DNA of 64,000 nucleotides, from positions 1 to 64,000 of the forward strand of contig CABQJV010000009.1 of assembly GCA_902464565.1 (NCBI GenBank). The letters are read 5' to 3'. The notes beneath the pieces were generated by a model. The model ran no database searches, was not told the origin of the DNA, and saw only the letters and a program-made list of their open reading frames with translations. A program made the position numbers and the translations under genes. The DNA comes from an uncultured Collinsella sp. Lineage in GTDB: Bacteria; Actinomycetota; Coriobacteriia; Coriobacteriales; Coriobacteriaceae. Shown piece after piece: positions 9,002 to 17,803 of the stretch. How positions within the stretch are numbered: position 1 is the first letter of the stretch; each line of letters begins with the position of its first letter.

Positions 9002-9297
9002 GATACTTCCCCTTCCATGCACTTTCGCGCACGACCGTGGTGACGAATCGACCCGCCGGATGCGAGCCGTGAGGGTACTATACGGCGGGCATTGAGCGGG
9101 CTTGCGCAGAGGGCGCGGGGGTTGGTAAACGTGGTAAATATGGCGGTAAACGGTAGGTAAAGGTGGTTACCTTATGAAGATACCAATGCAGGAAGCTTAC
9201 AGGTCAAATGCCAGTTTCTTGCTAAATCGCTTTACCAATATCGTGCATTATTTTTAGCTAGTCTTATATAGACGGGCATTTTAGCTACCCCAATGAG
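9002..9297 (-). promoter_or_regulatory. ppdK upstream region with a cluster of GGTAAA repeats
   Basis: This 296-base gap separates ppdK from the PPDK regulatory protein gene. It has a possible -10 (minus-strand TATAGT, 9077-9082) with no convincing -35. Four GGTAAA hexamers start at 9124, 9133, 9145 and 9156, followed by GGTTAC at 9165 and a TTTACC at 9231. The right half (9180-9290) is AT rich compared with its surroundings. No gene is supported here. Confidence 0.5.
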
Positions 9298-10173
9298 CTA
9301 GCTTTGCTGGGCTCGGCGGGCGGCGCGGCGGGCGCGGACTTCTTGGATTTCCTCCAAGTGGCTAATGATCTCGGAGGCGCTCTCCTCGATCGCCTTGCCA
9401 TCGGTACGCACCACAAAGCAGCCTAGGCGCTTCATGAGGGCACGGGCTTCCTCGAGCTCGCTGCGCACACTCTCGGGCTCGGCATAGGAGCCGGCAACGG
9501 CACGGGCGTAATCATCGCCCAAGCGGCTATCGCGAATCTCAGAAATAACGTCGACGGTCGAAATCAGGCCGAACAGGCGCATCGGGTCAACCTCGTAAAT
9601 CGACTTCGGCGGCTCCATGCCATGGGCCAACGGAACATTGGCAACCTTGTAACCCTGATAGGCCAAATACATCGACAGCGGCGTCTTGGACGTGCGGGAT
9701 ACGCCCAGCAGCACGATATCGGCTCCCGAAAGGTCGTCGCAGCCGCGTCCATCATCGTGCTCAACGAAATACTCCATGGCCTCGATACGATGGAAATAGC
9801 GGTCATCAGTCTTGTGAATCACGCCCGCGACGCCCTTTGGCGACACACCGATGAGCGACGACAGCACGGCGAGCGTCGGGCCGATCAGGTCGACCGAACG
9901 GATATGCAGTATACCCAGGTAATCGAGCACACGGGCGCGAAGCGCCGGATCGACAATGGTGTGGAACACGGCAATATCGCGATGATCGGCATCGACGCGC
10001 GGACCCACAAACGACTTGACCTGCTCCACGGAAGTCACCTTGGGCAGACGTAAAACGCGAAAAGCCCCTTCATCAAATTGCCCGGACGCCGCAAGCACCA
10101 CCTCACAAGCGGTATCGCCGAGAGAGTCGGAGATAACGATAACGGTGGGACGAGCGGTGACCGGGCAATCCAT
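9298..10173 (-). CDS. PPDK regulatory protein (DUF299 kinase/pyrophosphorylase)
   Basis: A 291-residue DUF299 protein. Members adjacent to ppdK are bifunctional: ADP-dependent protein kinase that inactivates PPDK by phosphorylating a threonine near the catalytic histidine, and Pi-dependent phosphorylase that reverses it. Family motifs are VISDSLGDTA at the N-terminus, GVIHKTDDRYFHRIEAMEY in the middle, and the P-loop-like GVSRTSKTPLSMYLAYQGYK. The homologue acting on PEP synthase is PpsR; proximity to ppdK and absence of ppsA favour PPDK as the target. ATG at 10173 has AAGGAG upstream. It follows glyS by 34 bases and is probably read from the glyQS transcript. Confidence 0.93.
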   Translation of the reverse strand: MDCPVTARPTVIVISDSLGDTACEVVLAASGQFDEGAFRVLRLPKVTSVEQVKSFVGPRVDADHRDIAVFHTIVDPALRARVLDYLGILHIRSVDLIGPTLAVLSSLIGVSPKGVAGVIHKTDDRYFHRIEAMEYFVEHDDGRGCDDLSGADIVLLGVSRTSKTPLSMYLAYQGYKVANVPLAHGMEPPKSIYEVDPMRLFGLISTVDVISEIRDSRLGDDYARAVAGSYAEPESVRSELEEARALMKRLGCFVVRTDGKAIEESASEIISHLEEIQEVRARRAARRAQQS

Positions 10174-10207
10174 GCGGGGCTCCTTTTGCGCTTATGCGCA
10201 ATCTGGC

Positions 10208-12304
10208 TTACTTTTTGCGGGCAAGCTCACCGATGTTGGCGATGCCGGAGAAAACGGCCTCGAAGCGGTTGAGCAACTTAAGGCGATTATCGCGAAGCTG
10301 CTCGTCCTTGTCCATGACCATAACCTCATCGAAGAAGCGGTCGATGGGGGCACGCAGGGCGGCGAGGGCGGCAAATGCGGCCGGGTAATCCTCGGCAGCG
10401 AGAGCAGCATCGACGGCGGTCTGAGCGGCCTCGGAGGCGTCGGCAAGCGCAAGCTCGACCTCGCCCATCAGGGCGCGGTCGTACTCCGCGCCCAGCTCGG
10501 GCTTAGAGATGTGCGCGGCGCGGGCATAGGCGGTAGCCAGGTTGTCAAAGGTCTCGGCATCGTTCTTGCGGGCCTCGTCGAGGGCGGCGCAGCGGGCGAA
10601 GAAGACGGACGGGGCGATGATGTGCACCGCAGAGACGGCGGCAACGGTATCGGCCGGGATCTTTTCGTCGCGGGCCATGCTCACCAGGCGGCCATGGAAG
10701 AAGTCACGAACCTGCTGGGCGACCTCGGCGGCGTCGAACTCAATGCCCTGCTCGCTATAGAGTTCAAGGGCAAAATCGATGAGCGACGTGGGGTCGATCG
10801 GCAGGCGATCGCGCAGGATGTTGATGATGCCGATAGCGGCACGACGCAGCGCGTAGGGGTCCGAAGAGCCGGTCGGGGGCTCGCCGATGGCAAAGATACC
10901 GGCGATGGTATCGAGCTTGTCGGCGCAGGCCACGATGCAGCCGGCGGTGCCCTCGGGCAGCTCGTCACCGGCAAAGCGGGGACGATAATGATCGCGAATG
11001 GCGTGGGCGACCTCGTCGTTCTCCCCCATCGCGGTGGCGTAGTAACCGCCCATCACGCCCTGCTGGCTCGTGAACTCGACGACGGCGTTGGATACCAAGT
11101 CGGCCTTGCACAGGTGCGCGGCGCGAGCAGCGTCAGCGGCAAGATGGGCGCCCAGATGAGCCACACGGGCAATAGCGAGCGCGAGTTGCTCGATGCGCTC
11201 GGACTTGGCGAGCACGCTACCGAGTTTCTCCTGGAAGGCGACCTTGGCCAGACGCTCGCGGAACTCGTCGAGGGAGATCTTCAGGTCCTCCTCGTAGAAG
11301 AACTTGGCATCGTCCAGACGGGCACGCACAACGCGCTCGTTGCCGTCGATCACGCGTTCGGCGTTCTCGGGCTTGCTGTTGGAGACGACCACGAACTCAC
11401 GCGTGAGCTTGCCCTCGCCGTCATAGATCGGGAAGTAGCGCTGGTTGGTGAGCATGGACTCGCAGATGATCTCGTGCGGGACCTTGAGGAACTCCTCATC
11501 GAAGGTACCGACGAGCACCGTCGGCCACTCGCAGAGGTTGATGACCTCCTCAAAGACCTTCTTGGGCGTATCGACATGGCAGCCGGGACGGGCAGCCTCG
11601 ACCTCGGCGATACCGGCAAGGATGGCCTCGCGACGGCGCTCGGCAGAAAGCACGCCGGCGTCCTCGAGCACCTGCTCGTAGACGGCGGGGCTGGCGACCA
11701 CATGGTCACCGGGGCCAAGCACGCGATGACCACGCGTGGTGTTGCCACTCGTCACGTCGGCAAACGACACGGGCACAACGTCCTCGCCCAGAAGACAGCA
11801 GATCCAGCGGACCGGACGAACAAAGGTCGCATGCTCGTGACCCCAGCGCTGAGAGCGGTAGTTGGGCCACTGCAGGCCAGCGATAGTCTTCTCGCACAGG
11901 GCCGTCAGGATCGGGGTGGCCGGGGCGGAAGGGATGTTCTTCTCGGCAAAGACGTACTCACGGCCGTCGGTGTCCTCGCGACGGACCAGATCCTCGGCAG
12001 CCACACCGCACTTGCGGGCGAAGCCCTGGGCGGCCTTGGTGGCGTTACCGTCGGCATCGAAGGCGATGTTGGCCGCGGGGCCGCGCTTGACCTCGTGAAC
12101 CTCGTCGGTCGCGGTGGCGACGTCGGCAACGAGCGCAGCCAGGCGGCGCGGGCTCGAGATCACACGGACCTCGCCGTGGGCCAGACCGGCCTCGTCGAGA
12201 CCCTTGGCGATCATGGTGCCAAGCTGCTTGACGGCATTGTTCAGCGGTGCGGAGGGCATTTCTTCCGTACCGATCTCAAACAGGAAATCCTTAGCGTCTG
12301 CCAT
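10208..12304 (-). CDS. glyS: Glycine--tRNA ligase beta subunit
   Basis: A 698-residue beta subunit of the bacterial alpha2-beta2 glycyl-tRNA synthetase. It begins with the characteristic FLFEIGTEEMPSAPL. It continues with the HD-like region (LGAHLAADAARAAHLCKADL) and a DALR-type anticodon-binding C-terminus (FFDEVMVMDKDEQLRDNRLK). Length is typical. It starts 4 bases after the glyQ stop. Confidence 0.97.
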   Translation of the reverse strand: MADAKDFLFEIGTEEMPSAPLNNAVKQLGTMIAKGLDEAGLAHGEVRVISSPRRLAALVADVATATDEVHEVKRGPAANIAFDADGNATKAAQGFARKCGVAAEDLVRREDTDGREYVFAEKNIPSAPATPILTALCEKTIAGLQWPNYRSQRWGHEHATFVRPVRWICCLLGEDVVPVSFADVTSGNTTRGHRVLGPGDHVVASPAVYEQVLEDAGVLSAERRREAILAGIAEVEAARPGCHVDTPKKVFEEVINLCEWPTVLVGTFDEEFLKVPHEIICESMLTNQRYFPIYDGEGKLTREFVVVSNSKPENAERVIDGNERVVRARLDDAKFFYEEDLKISLDEFRERLAKVAFQEKLGSVLAKSERIEQLALAIARVAHLGAHLAADAARAAHLCKADLVSNAVVEFTSQQGVMGGYYATAMGENDEVAHAIRDHYRPRFAGDELPEGTAGCIVACADKLDTIAGIFAIGEPPTGSSDPYALRRAAIGIINILRDRLPIDPTSLIDFALELYSEQGIEFDAAEVAQQVRDFFHGRLVSMARDEKIPADTVAAVSAVHIIAPSVFFARCAALDEARKNDAETFDNLATAYARAAHISKPELGAEYDRALMGEVELALADASEAAQTAVDAALAAEDYPAAFAALAALRAPIDRFFDEVMVMDKDEQLRDNRLKLLNRFEAVFSGIANIGELARKK

Positions 12305-12307
12305 GGC

Positions 12308-13219
12308 TTACGCCACCTCGCCTTCCTGATCGGCATTCTCGTTGACTCCGGCGACCTCGGCCATGTAGGCCTCGCAGCACGCCTTGGCGACGGCGCGGAC
12401 GCGCAGGATGTAGTTGGCACGCTCGACCGCGGACAGCGCGCCACGGGCATCGAGCAGGTTGAAGGCGTGGCTGCACTTCATGACGCAGTCGTATGCGGGC
12501 AGCGGAAGCTTGCGCTCCAGGCAGGAGTGGCACTCGGCCTCGTAGTCGTCAAACTTCTGACGCATCATCTCGACGTTAGCGACCTCAAAGTTATAGGCAC
12601 TGAACTCGCGCTCGTTCTCGAGGAACACGTCGCCATAGGTCATGGGCGTGCCGTCGGGCAGGTAGCTCCACACCAGGTCGTAGACCGAGTTGACGCCCTG
12701 GGCGTACATGGCGATACGCTCCAGGCCGTAGGTGATCTCGACGGGCACGGGGTCGACCTCGATGCCGCCCACCTGCTGGAAGTACGTAAACTGCGTGACC
12801 TCCATGCCATTGAGCCAGACCTCCCAGCCAAGGCCCCAGGCGCCGAGCGTCGGGCTCTCCCAGTCGTCCTCGACAAAGCGGACGTCATGGTCGTTGGGGT
12901 CCAGACCGATAGCGGCAAGAGACCCCAGGTAGAGCTCCTGGGCGTTGACCGGCGAGGGCTTGATGAGCACCTGGAACTGATAGTAGTGCTGCATGCGGTT
13001 GGGGTTCTCGCCGTAGCGGCCGTCGGCGGGACGGCGGCAGGGCTGTGCATAGCAGGTGCGCCACTCGGCGGGACCGAGCGAGCGCAGCGTGGTCGCGGTG
13101 TGGAAGGTACCGGCACCGACCTCGGAGTCATAGGGCTGCATAATGACGCAGCCCTGCTCGCCCCAGTACTGCTGGAGGCGCAGGATGATGTCTTGGAAGG
13201 AAAGCGATGAAGCGTTCAT
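12308..13219 (-). CDS. glyQ: Glycine--tRNA ligase alpha subunit
   Basis: A 303-residue catalytic alpha subunit of the class II glycyl-tRNA synthetase. The start [20 protein letters not shown] and the following [19 protein letters not shown] block are diagnostic, as is [20 protein letters not shown]. It is the first gene of a glyQ-glyS-PPDK regulator run. A possible -10 (TATAGT on the minus strand) lies in the 59-base gap after lepB. GAGGGG upstream of the ATG is about 11 bases away, slightly long. Confidence 0.97.
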   Translation of the reverse strand: MNASSLSFQDIILRLQQYWGEQGCVIMQPYDSEVGAGTFHTATTLRSLGPAEWRTCYAQPCRRPADGRYGENPNRMQHYYQFQVLIKPSPVNAQELYLGSLAAIGLDPNDHDVRFVEDDWESPTLGAWGLGWEVWLNGMEVTQFTYFQQVGGIEVDPVPVEITYGLERIAMYAQGVNSVYDLVWSYLPDGTPMTYGDVFLENEREFSAYNFEVANVEMMRQKFDDYEAECHSCLERKLPLPAYDCVMKCSHAFNLLDARGALSAVERANYILRVRAVAKACCEAYMAEVAGVNENADQEGEVA

Positions 13220-13278
13220 GCCTCTAATATCCCCTCGTCGAAACGATTACACGGTTAGGTACTGTACTATAGCGGTTT

Positions 13279-13842
13279 TTAGTCGATAGCGCCGATGCGG
13301 TTGAGCGGCCAGTAGCGCACAAGCGCCACAGCGATCAAATCAGAGCGATCGACGGGACCAAAGTAGCGTGAGTCGGCAGAGTTTTCGCGGTTGTCGCCCA
13401 TCACCCACACGCACCCGTCGGGAACGGTGTAGGGATAGCTTACCTGAGCGCCGGGCGCTTGGACCGAAAGTGGCCAGCTCATGCCCGTCGTATAGTCCTC
13501 GTCGAGCGCCTGGCCGTCAACGACCACCTTGCCATCCTGCAGGTCGACCGTCTGGCCGGCCGTGGCAATAACACGCTTGACAAGAACATCATGCTCGGAG
13601 GTGCCATCGGGGTTGTGAAACACCACGATATCGCCCTGCTTGACGGGCTGACCGAGCTCGAGGCTCACCTTTTGTGCCAGGATCTGGTCGCCAATCTCGA
13701 TCGTGGACTCCATGGAGCCGGTGGGCACCACAAAGGGCTCGACCACAAACGAGCGAATCAAGAAGGTGGCGACCAGTGCGATCGCGATGACCGCGATCCA
13801 CTCAAAAGCGCCCCTCAACGCGGAATGCTGCGATGGAACCAT
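13279..13842 (-). CDS. lepB: Signal peptidase I
   Basis: A 187-residue type I leader peptidase. One N-terminal membrane segment (about residues 13-33, IAVIAIALVATFLIRSF) anchors an extracytoplasmic catalytic domain. The catalytic serine is in PTGSMESTI and the lysine in LVKRVIATAGQ. Box E is GDNRENSADSRYFGPV. ATG at 13842 has AGGAG five bases upstream and lies just after the trmD stop. It is the last gene of the rpsP-khpA-rimM-trmD-lepB run. Confidence 0.96.
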   Translation of the reverse strand: MVPSQHSALRGAFEWIAVIAIALVATFLIRSFVVEPFVVPTGSMESTIEIGDQILAQKVSLELGQPVKQGDIVVFHNPDGTSEHDVLVKRVIATAGQTVDLQDGKVVVDGQALDEDYTTGMSWPLSVQAPGAQVSYPYTVPDGCVWVMGDNRENSADSRYFGPVDRSDLIAVALVRYWPLNRIGAID

Positions 13843-13844
13843 TC

Positions 13845-14603
13845 TCACTCCTCGCTCTGCGAATACGAAGCGTCCAAAATCTCCTGCGCGTAAGCGCGCT
13901 CCTCGGGCGTGAGCCGCGCTGTCTCGATCAGATCGGGACGCCAGCGGCAGGTGCGCTCGATCGCGTTCTTGCGACGCCAGGCATCGACCTTGGCGTGATC
14001 GCCACTCACAAGCACCGGCGGCACGCCCTCGCCATTGAACTCGGCGGGGCGGGTGTACTGCGCGTACTCGAGCAGGCCTCCGTCCTCGGCGGTCGAGAAG
14101 GACTCGTCGACGTTGCTCATTTCGTCACCAAGGGCGCCGGGAATCAGGCGTACGACGGCATCGGCCACGACCATGGCGGGGAGCTCGCCGCCCGTGAGCA
14201 CATAGTCGCCGATCGACAGACGCTCATTGGCATACGCATACGCGCGCTCGTCGACGCCCTCGTAGCGACTGCACACAAACAGCAGGCGCTCACTTTTGAG
14301 CAGGCGCTCGGCCACATGCTGCGTAAAGGGCTCGCCACAGGGGGTGAAGAACACAACCGTGGGCTTGGGACCCTCTGCGCCAATGGCCTCGATGGCCTCT
14401 GCGATAGGCTCGACCTTCATGAGCATGCCCTGCCCGCCGCCGTACGGCTCGTCATCGACGGTACGATGGCGGTCGTGCGTCCAGTCGCGCAGGTTATACG
14501 CCTTAAAATCAAAAAGGCCGGCCTTGCGGGCGCGGCCCAAAATCGATGTGGACATGACGGGCTCAAACATCTCGGGAAAGACCGAAAGGGTCTCAATCAG
14601 CAT
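13845..14603 (-). CDS. trmD: tRNA (guanine37-N1)-methyltransferase TrmD
   Basis: A 252-residue SAM-dependent trefoil-knot enzyme making m1G37, which prevents frameshifting. Visible motifs are the N-terminal ETLSVFPEMFEP, GGGQGMLMKVEPIAEAI, the knot region CSRYEGVDERAY and YVLTGGELPAMVVADA. GGGAGG precedes the ATG by 5 bases and overlaps the rimM stop. Conserved neighbourhood rpsP-rimM-trmD supports the call. Confidence 0.97.
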   Translation of the reverse strand: MLIETLSVFPEMFEPVMSTSILGRARKAGLFDFKAYNLRDWTHDRHRTVDDEPYGGGQGMLMKVEPIAEAIEAIGAEGPKPTVVFFTPCGEPFTQHVAERLLKSERLLFVCSRYEGVDERAYAYANERLSIGDYVLTGGELPAMVVADAVVRLIPGALGDEMSNVDESFSTAEDGGLLEYAQYTRPAEFNGEGVPPVLVSGDHAKVDAWRRKNAIERTCRWRPDLIETARLTPEERAYAQEILDASYSQSEE

Positions 14604-14613
14604 GTTGTCCTCC

Positions 14614-15135
14614 CTACTTGTCCATATCGATCAGGCCGTCCATAACGTGGACGGAAATTGTTCCTGTGTCGGGAAGATCGAGCACAACCTGCTCGATCAC
14701 GGGAATCAGTACCTCGCCGTACCGATCGCCCTCGACAACCCAAACATCGTTAGCGGGCGTCGACATGATCTCGACGATCGTGCCGAGCGAACCGAAGCGC
14801 TCGTCGACCACCTCGCGACCCATCAGGTCGGTATAGGCAGCGTCGAGCGAATCGAGCTCAAAGTCGTCACGATTTGCCAGCACGTAGCATCCCGTGATGC
14901 CCTCGGCGGCCGTCAAGTCGTCAATGCCCTCAAACGAGACCAGATCGCCATCGCCCGTATCTGTGACGGACACGACCGTGCAAAAGCGGTCGCGCTTGAG
15001 CGCCGGCGGCGTCAGGGCGACGCGCATACCAGGCTCTAATACAGAAGGAAGCCCCCGCAGCGGCTGCGCGAGGACCTCCCCCTTCCTTCCGTGCGGCTTG
15101 ACCACACGGGCGATGTTTTTGTACTGGGACCTCAA
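14614..15135 (-). CDS. rimM: Ribosome maturation factor RimM
   Basis: A 173-residue RimM needed for 30S head assembly. It has the N-terminal beta-barrel domain starting IARVVKPHGRKGEV and a C-terminal PRC-barrel (GREVVDERFGSLGTIVEIM, then YGEVLIPVI). The start is TTG at 15135, four bases after the khpA stop; no ATG or GTG stands at the position where homology begins, so TTG is preferred. It lies between khpA and trmD. Confidence 0.94.
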   Translation of the reverse strand: MRSQYKNIARVVKPHGRKGEVLAQPLRGLPSVLEPGMRVALTPPALKRDRFCTVVSVTDTGDGDLVSFEGIDDLTAAEGITGCYVLANRDDFELDSLDAAYTDLMGREVVDERFGSLGTIVEIMSTPANDVWVVEGDRYGEVLIPVIEQVVLDLPDTGTISVHVMDGLIDMDK

Positions 15136-15139
15136 GGTC

Positions 15140-15424
15140 CTAGCCCAGAACCTCTACCTCGACAGCAGTGTCGAGGCGAGCGGCCAGTGCACGGGCGAGC
15201 GTGCGAATGGCCTTGATGGTACGGCCACGACGGCCGATGACCTTAGCGACGTCATCCTCGGCGACCGAAACCTCAATCGTAGAGGCGTCGTCACCATCGA
15301 TGACCTCAAGGCTCACGGAATCCGGGTCGTCGACGATCTGAACAACGAGATATTCGACGAGATCGGCGATGCGATCTGAGAGCATTGCCTCACCCTCGAG
15401 CTGTGCAGCGTCAACCTCAGGCAC
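15140..15424 (-). CDS. khpA: KH-domain RNA-binding protein KhpA
   Basis: A 94-residue single-KH protein. The GXXG loop is GRRG in VAKVIGRRGRTIKAIRTLAR. The homologue in pneumococcus forms a complex with KhpB/EloR and affects cell elongation; in this genome that link is only inferred. GTG at 15424 follows the rpsP stop with GAGGAG six bases upstream; an ATG 13 codons later is less well placed. Position between rpsP and rimM is the conserved one in Gram-positive bacteria. Confidence 0.92.
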   Translation of the reverse strand: MPEVDAAQLEGEAMLSDRIADLVEYLVVQIVDDPDSVSLEVIDGDDASTIEVSVAEDDVAKVIGRRGRTIKAIRTLARALAARLDTAVEVEVLG

Positions 15425-15427
15425 GAT

Positions 15428-15769
15428 TTACTCCTCGGCGCCCTCAGCGGCCTCAGCGGCAGTCTTAGCGGCCTCGGCCTCTTTGGCGAGCTGCTTCTTG
15501 GACTTCTTGACGACGGTCTCGGTCTTCTCGCCCTCGTTGGCGGCCTTGACCAGAGCGGCGACGGCGTCGGTGAGCTGAGCGCCCTTGGACTGCCAGTCGG
15601 CGATCTTCTCGAGGTCGAGGTTGATGGTCTTGGGGGCGGTCATCGGGTTGTAGCGGCCAACCTCCTCGATGATACGACCGTCACGCGGGGCGCGGGAATC
15701 GGCGACGACGACACGGTAGTACGGACGCTTCTTAGCGCCGTGACGAGCAAGGCGAATCTTGACTGCCAA
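15428..15769 (-). CDS. rpsP: 30S ribosomal protein S16
   Basis: A 113-residue bS16 protein. [20 protein letters not shown] at the start and [14 protein letters not shown] are diagnostic. The start codon is TTG at 15769, with GAGGAG five bases upstream and homology beginning immediately after it. The C-terminus has an Ala/Glu/Lys-rich tail beyond the usual ~85 residues. First gene of the rpsP-khpA-rimM-trmD-lepB operon. Confidence 0.96.
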   Translation of the reverse strand: MAVKIRLARHGAKKRPYYRVVVADSRAPRDGRIIEEVGRYNPMTAPKTINLDLEKIADWQSKGAQLTDAVAALVKAANEGEKTETVVKKSKKQLAKEAEAAKTAAEAAEGAEE

Positions 15770-15825
15770 AGGAAACTCCTCCAACCAAGCAGCTTTAGGC
15801 TGCAACTACAAACAAACAGTTGAAC

Positions 15826-15854
15826 ATAATACGCCATCGACGCGGGCAGGTGAA
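15826..15854 (-). promoter_or_regulatory. Promoter of the rpsP operon
   Basis: Minus-strand TTCACC (15849-15854) and TATTAT (15826-15831) are separated by 17 bases, about 55 bases upstream of the rpsP start. Divergent from dinB. Confidence 0.6.
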
Positions 15855-15970
15855 GTCCGTGAGACCAACTTCTTCGGTGTAGTCGAGGGCAAATCCATAT
15901 CTTAGACAAGAATTCGGGATTTGCAAGCACATACACGCACCCCACATGAGCTGCGCGGTATACTCATGAC

Positions 15971-17224
15971 ATGGAAAGACGCGAACATACATACGGTTAT
16001 GAGGATGCCATGGGCGTCACGCCGCCTCCCTGGACGGGTCCGGCGGTGGGCCTGATGGACCTCGATGCGTTTTTTGCGAGCGTGGAGATGCTCGACCATC
16101 CCGAATGGCGCGGAAAGCCGCTCATCGTGGGTGGCAATGCCGATTCGCGTGGCGTCGTGTCCACTTGTTCGTATGAGGCGCGTCGCTTTGGCGTGCACTC
16201 TGCCATGGCCTCGGCCGAGGCGCGGCGCTTGTGCCCGCAAGCCATTTGGACGCACGGGCACTTTGATCGCTACCGCGAGGTGAGCGCGCAGGTCATGGCG
16301 ATTCTCGCCGACGAGACCCCGCGCGTTGAGCGCATATCCATCGACGAAGCCTTTATCGATATCACACCGGGTCGCTTTGCGCCCGAAGACCCGCTGCTGG
16401 TTGCGCGGCGTATAAGCGACCGCGTGGCAGCGCTGGGAGTGACGTGCTCCATTGGCGTGGGCTGCAACAAGACGGTCGCAAAGATCGCAAGCGAGCGGGA
16501 TAAGCCGTTTGGGCTGACCATCGTGCGCCCCGGAACCGAGCAGCGCTTTTTGGCCGCGCTGCCGGTATCTGCCATGAGCGGCATCGGGCGCTCGGCCGAG
16601 GAGCGACTGCGCCGCATGCGCATCTACACCCTCGGCGAGCTATCACGTGCACCGGAATCCACCTTGGCCTCTATTTTTGGCGTCAACGGCGAACGCATGC
16701 GCCAGCGTGCGCTGGGACTCGAAATCTCCGAAGTCACGAGTCTCGATGAGGAGCGTGAGGTCAAGTCGGTCAGTAATGAACGCACCTTTGCGAAAGATTT
16801 GACTGAGCGTGGGGATATTGAGGCGGCGATTGCGCTGCTGGGTGAGTCGGTGGGACGCCGTCTGCGCCGTCAGGGGCTGACGGGTGCCACGGTAACGCTC
16901 AAGCTCAAGTATTCGTATGGAAGCGGGCGTACGGCACAGCGCCGGCTGCCTCATCCAACCGACGATGAGAACATCTTCGTGGCGGTTGCACTCGAACTGC
17001 TCGACAACATCTGGCAGGATGGCATGCATGTTCGCTTGGCGGGCATCGGCATGAGCGACTTCGACCACCAAGGCGGCATCCAGACTGACCTGTTCTGCGA
17101 GATCGATGACCGCGGAGCCCAATCCAGCGACCGCCGCGACCTCTCCGTCGCCATCGACGCCGTCCGAGACAAATTCGGCGACACCGCCCTTTCCTTCGGC
17201 CGCCAATCCCGCTTCAACGATTAA
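15971..17224 (+). CDS. dinB: DNA polymerase IV (Y-family)
   Basis: A Y-family translesion polymerase of 417 residues. Motif I is GLMDLDAFFASVE and motif III is SIDEAFIDITPG, giving the metal-binding Asp and Asp-Glu residues. CSIGVGCNKTVAKIASERDKP and the thumb and little-finger region follow. Two starts are possible: ATG at 15971, or ATG at 16010 with GAGG five bases upstream (404 residues). The only -10-like sequence (TATACT, 15959-15964) would put the transcript start at about 15971, so initiation at 15971 would be leaderless. No LexA-type operator was recognised. Confidence 0.94.
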   Translation: MERREHTYGYEDAMGVTPPPWTGPAVGLMDLDAFFASVEMLDHPEWRGKPLIVGGNADSRGVVSTCSYEARRFGVHSAMASAEARRLCPQAIWTHGHFDRYREVSAQVMAILADETPRVERISIDEAFIDITPGRFAPEDPLLVARRISDRVAALGVTCSIGVGCNKTVAKIASERDKPFGLTIVRPGTEQRFLAALPVSAMSGIGRSAEERLRRMRIYTLGELSRAPESTLASIFGVNGERMRQRALGLEISEVTSLDEEREVKSVSNERTFAKDLTERGDIEAAIALLGESVGRRLRRQGLTGATVTLKLKYSYGSGRTAQRRLPHPTDDENIFVAVALELLDNIWQDGMHVRLAGIGMSDFDHQGGIQTDLFCEIDDRGAQSSDRRDLSVAIDAVRDKFGDTALSFGRQSRFND

Positions 17225-17235
17225 CCGCCTTTGGG

Positions 17236-17279
17236 CAAAAAGAAAGCCGGGCAGGTGCGGAAAACCGCACCTGCCCGGC
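17236..17279 (-). terminator. Intrinsic terminator of the obgE-rsfS transcript
   Basis: A perfect 15-bp GC-rich stem (17246-17260 with 17265-17279, loop AAAA on the plus strand) is followed on the minus strand by CTTTCTTTTTG. It lies 42 bases past the rsfS stop, between the convergent rsfS and dinB. Confidence 0.92.
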
Positions 17280-17320
17280 GATATGCGTGAGGGTAGCTAA
17301 ACCCCGTCTCAAATGAGCTA

Positions 17321-17776
17321 CTAGAGGAGATTGAGGGGGAGCTGGGGGGCGTCTCCCCAGAGTTTCTCGAGGCGGTAGAAGTCGCGGGCTTCGGGAGTGA
17401 AGACGTGGACGACAACCGAACCGTAGTCCATGAGCATCCAGGTCTTCTGCTCGCGACCCTCGATGGAGAACGGGTGCTCGCCGCAAGCCTCGGCGACCTT
17501 CTCCTCGATCTCGTCGACGATAGAATCGACCTGGCGGTTGTTGGTACCGGTGGCAAGCACAAAGTAGTCGCATACGTCGGAAAGCTCGGTCAGGTCGAGC
17601 ACCTGAACGTCCTCGCCCTTCTTGTCGTAGGCGGCCTGCGCGGCGGCGCGGGCGACATCCTCGGCGGCGACACCGCTCGCAGACAGCGAGGCGGCAGTGC
17701 GGTCGGACGTGGCGACGAAGCTCTTGTGCTCCACACCTTCAAGAATCTGCTCGTCGGTCATGGTCTCGTCGGCCAT
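17321..17776 (-). CDS. rsfS: Ribosome silencing factor RsfS
   Basis: A 151-residue RsfS/Iojap protein that binds uL14 and blocks subunit joining in starvation. The family core runs from DLTELSDVCDYFVLATGTNN to MLMDYGSVVVHVFTPEARDF followed by YRLEKLWGDAP. An unusual ~40-residue N-terminal extension precedes the usual start. ATG at 17776 has GAGG six bases upstream. It follows yqeK and nadD, the common neighbourhood. Confidence 0.94.
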   Translation of the reverse strand: MADETMTDEQILEGVEHKSFVATSDRTAASLSASGVAAEDVARAAAQAAYDKKGEDVQVLDLTELSDVCDYFVLATGTNNRQVDSIVDEIEEKVAEACGEHPFSIEGREQKTWMLMDYGSVVVHVFTPEARDFYRLEKLWGDAPQLPLNLL

Positions 17777-17803
17777 GGAATACCTCTTTCTAGACAGCCC
17801 GAG

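Noticed and set aside
9255..9297. TAGCTA-flanked AT-rich sequence after the PPDK regulator gene as a terminator
   Set aside because: The arms are only five bases with a long poorly paired interior and no T-tract in the right place.
10016..13210. A 1064-codon open frame on the plus strand opposite the PPDK regulator, glyS and glyQ
   Set aside because: It mirrors codon structure of GC-rich genes on the other strand, has no recognisable motifs, and spans three well-supported genes.
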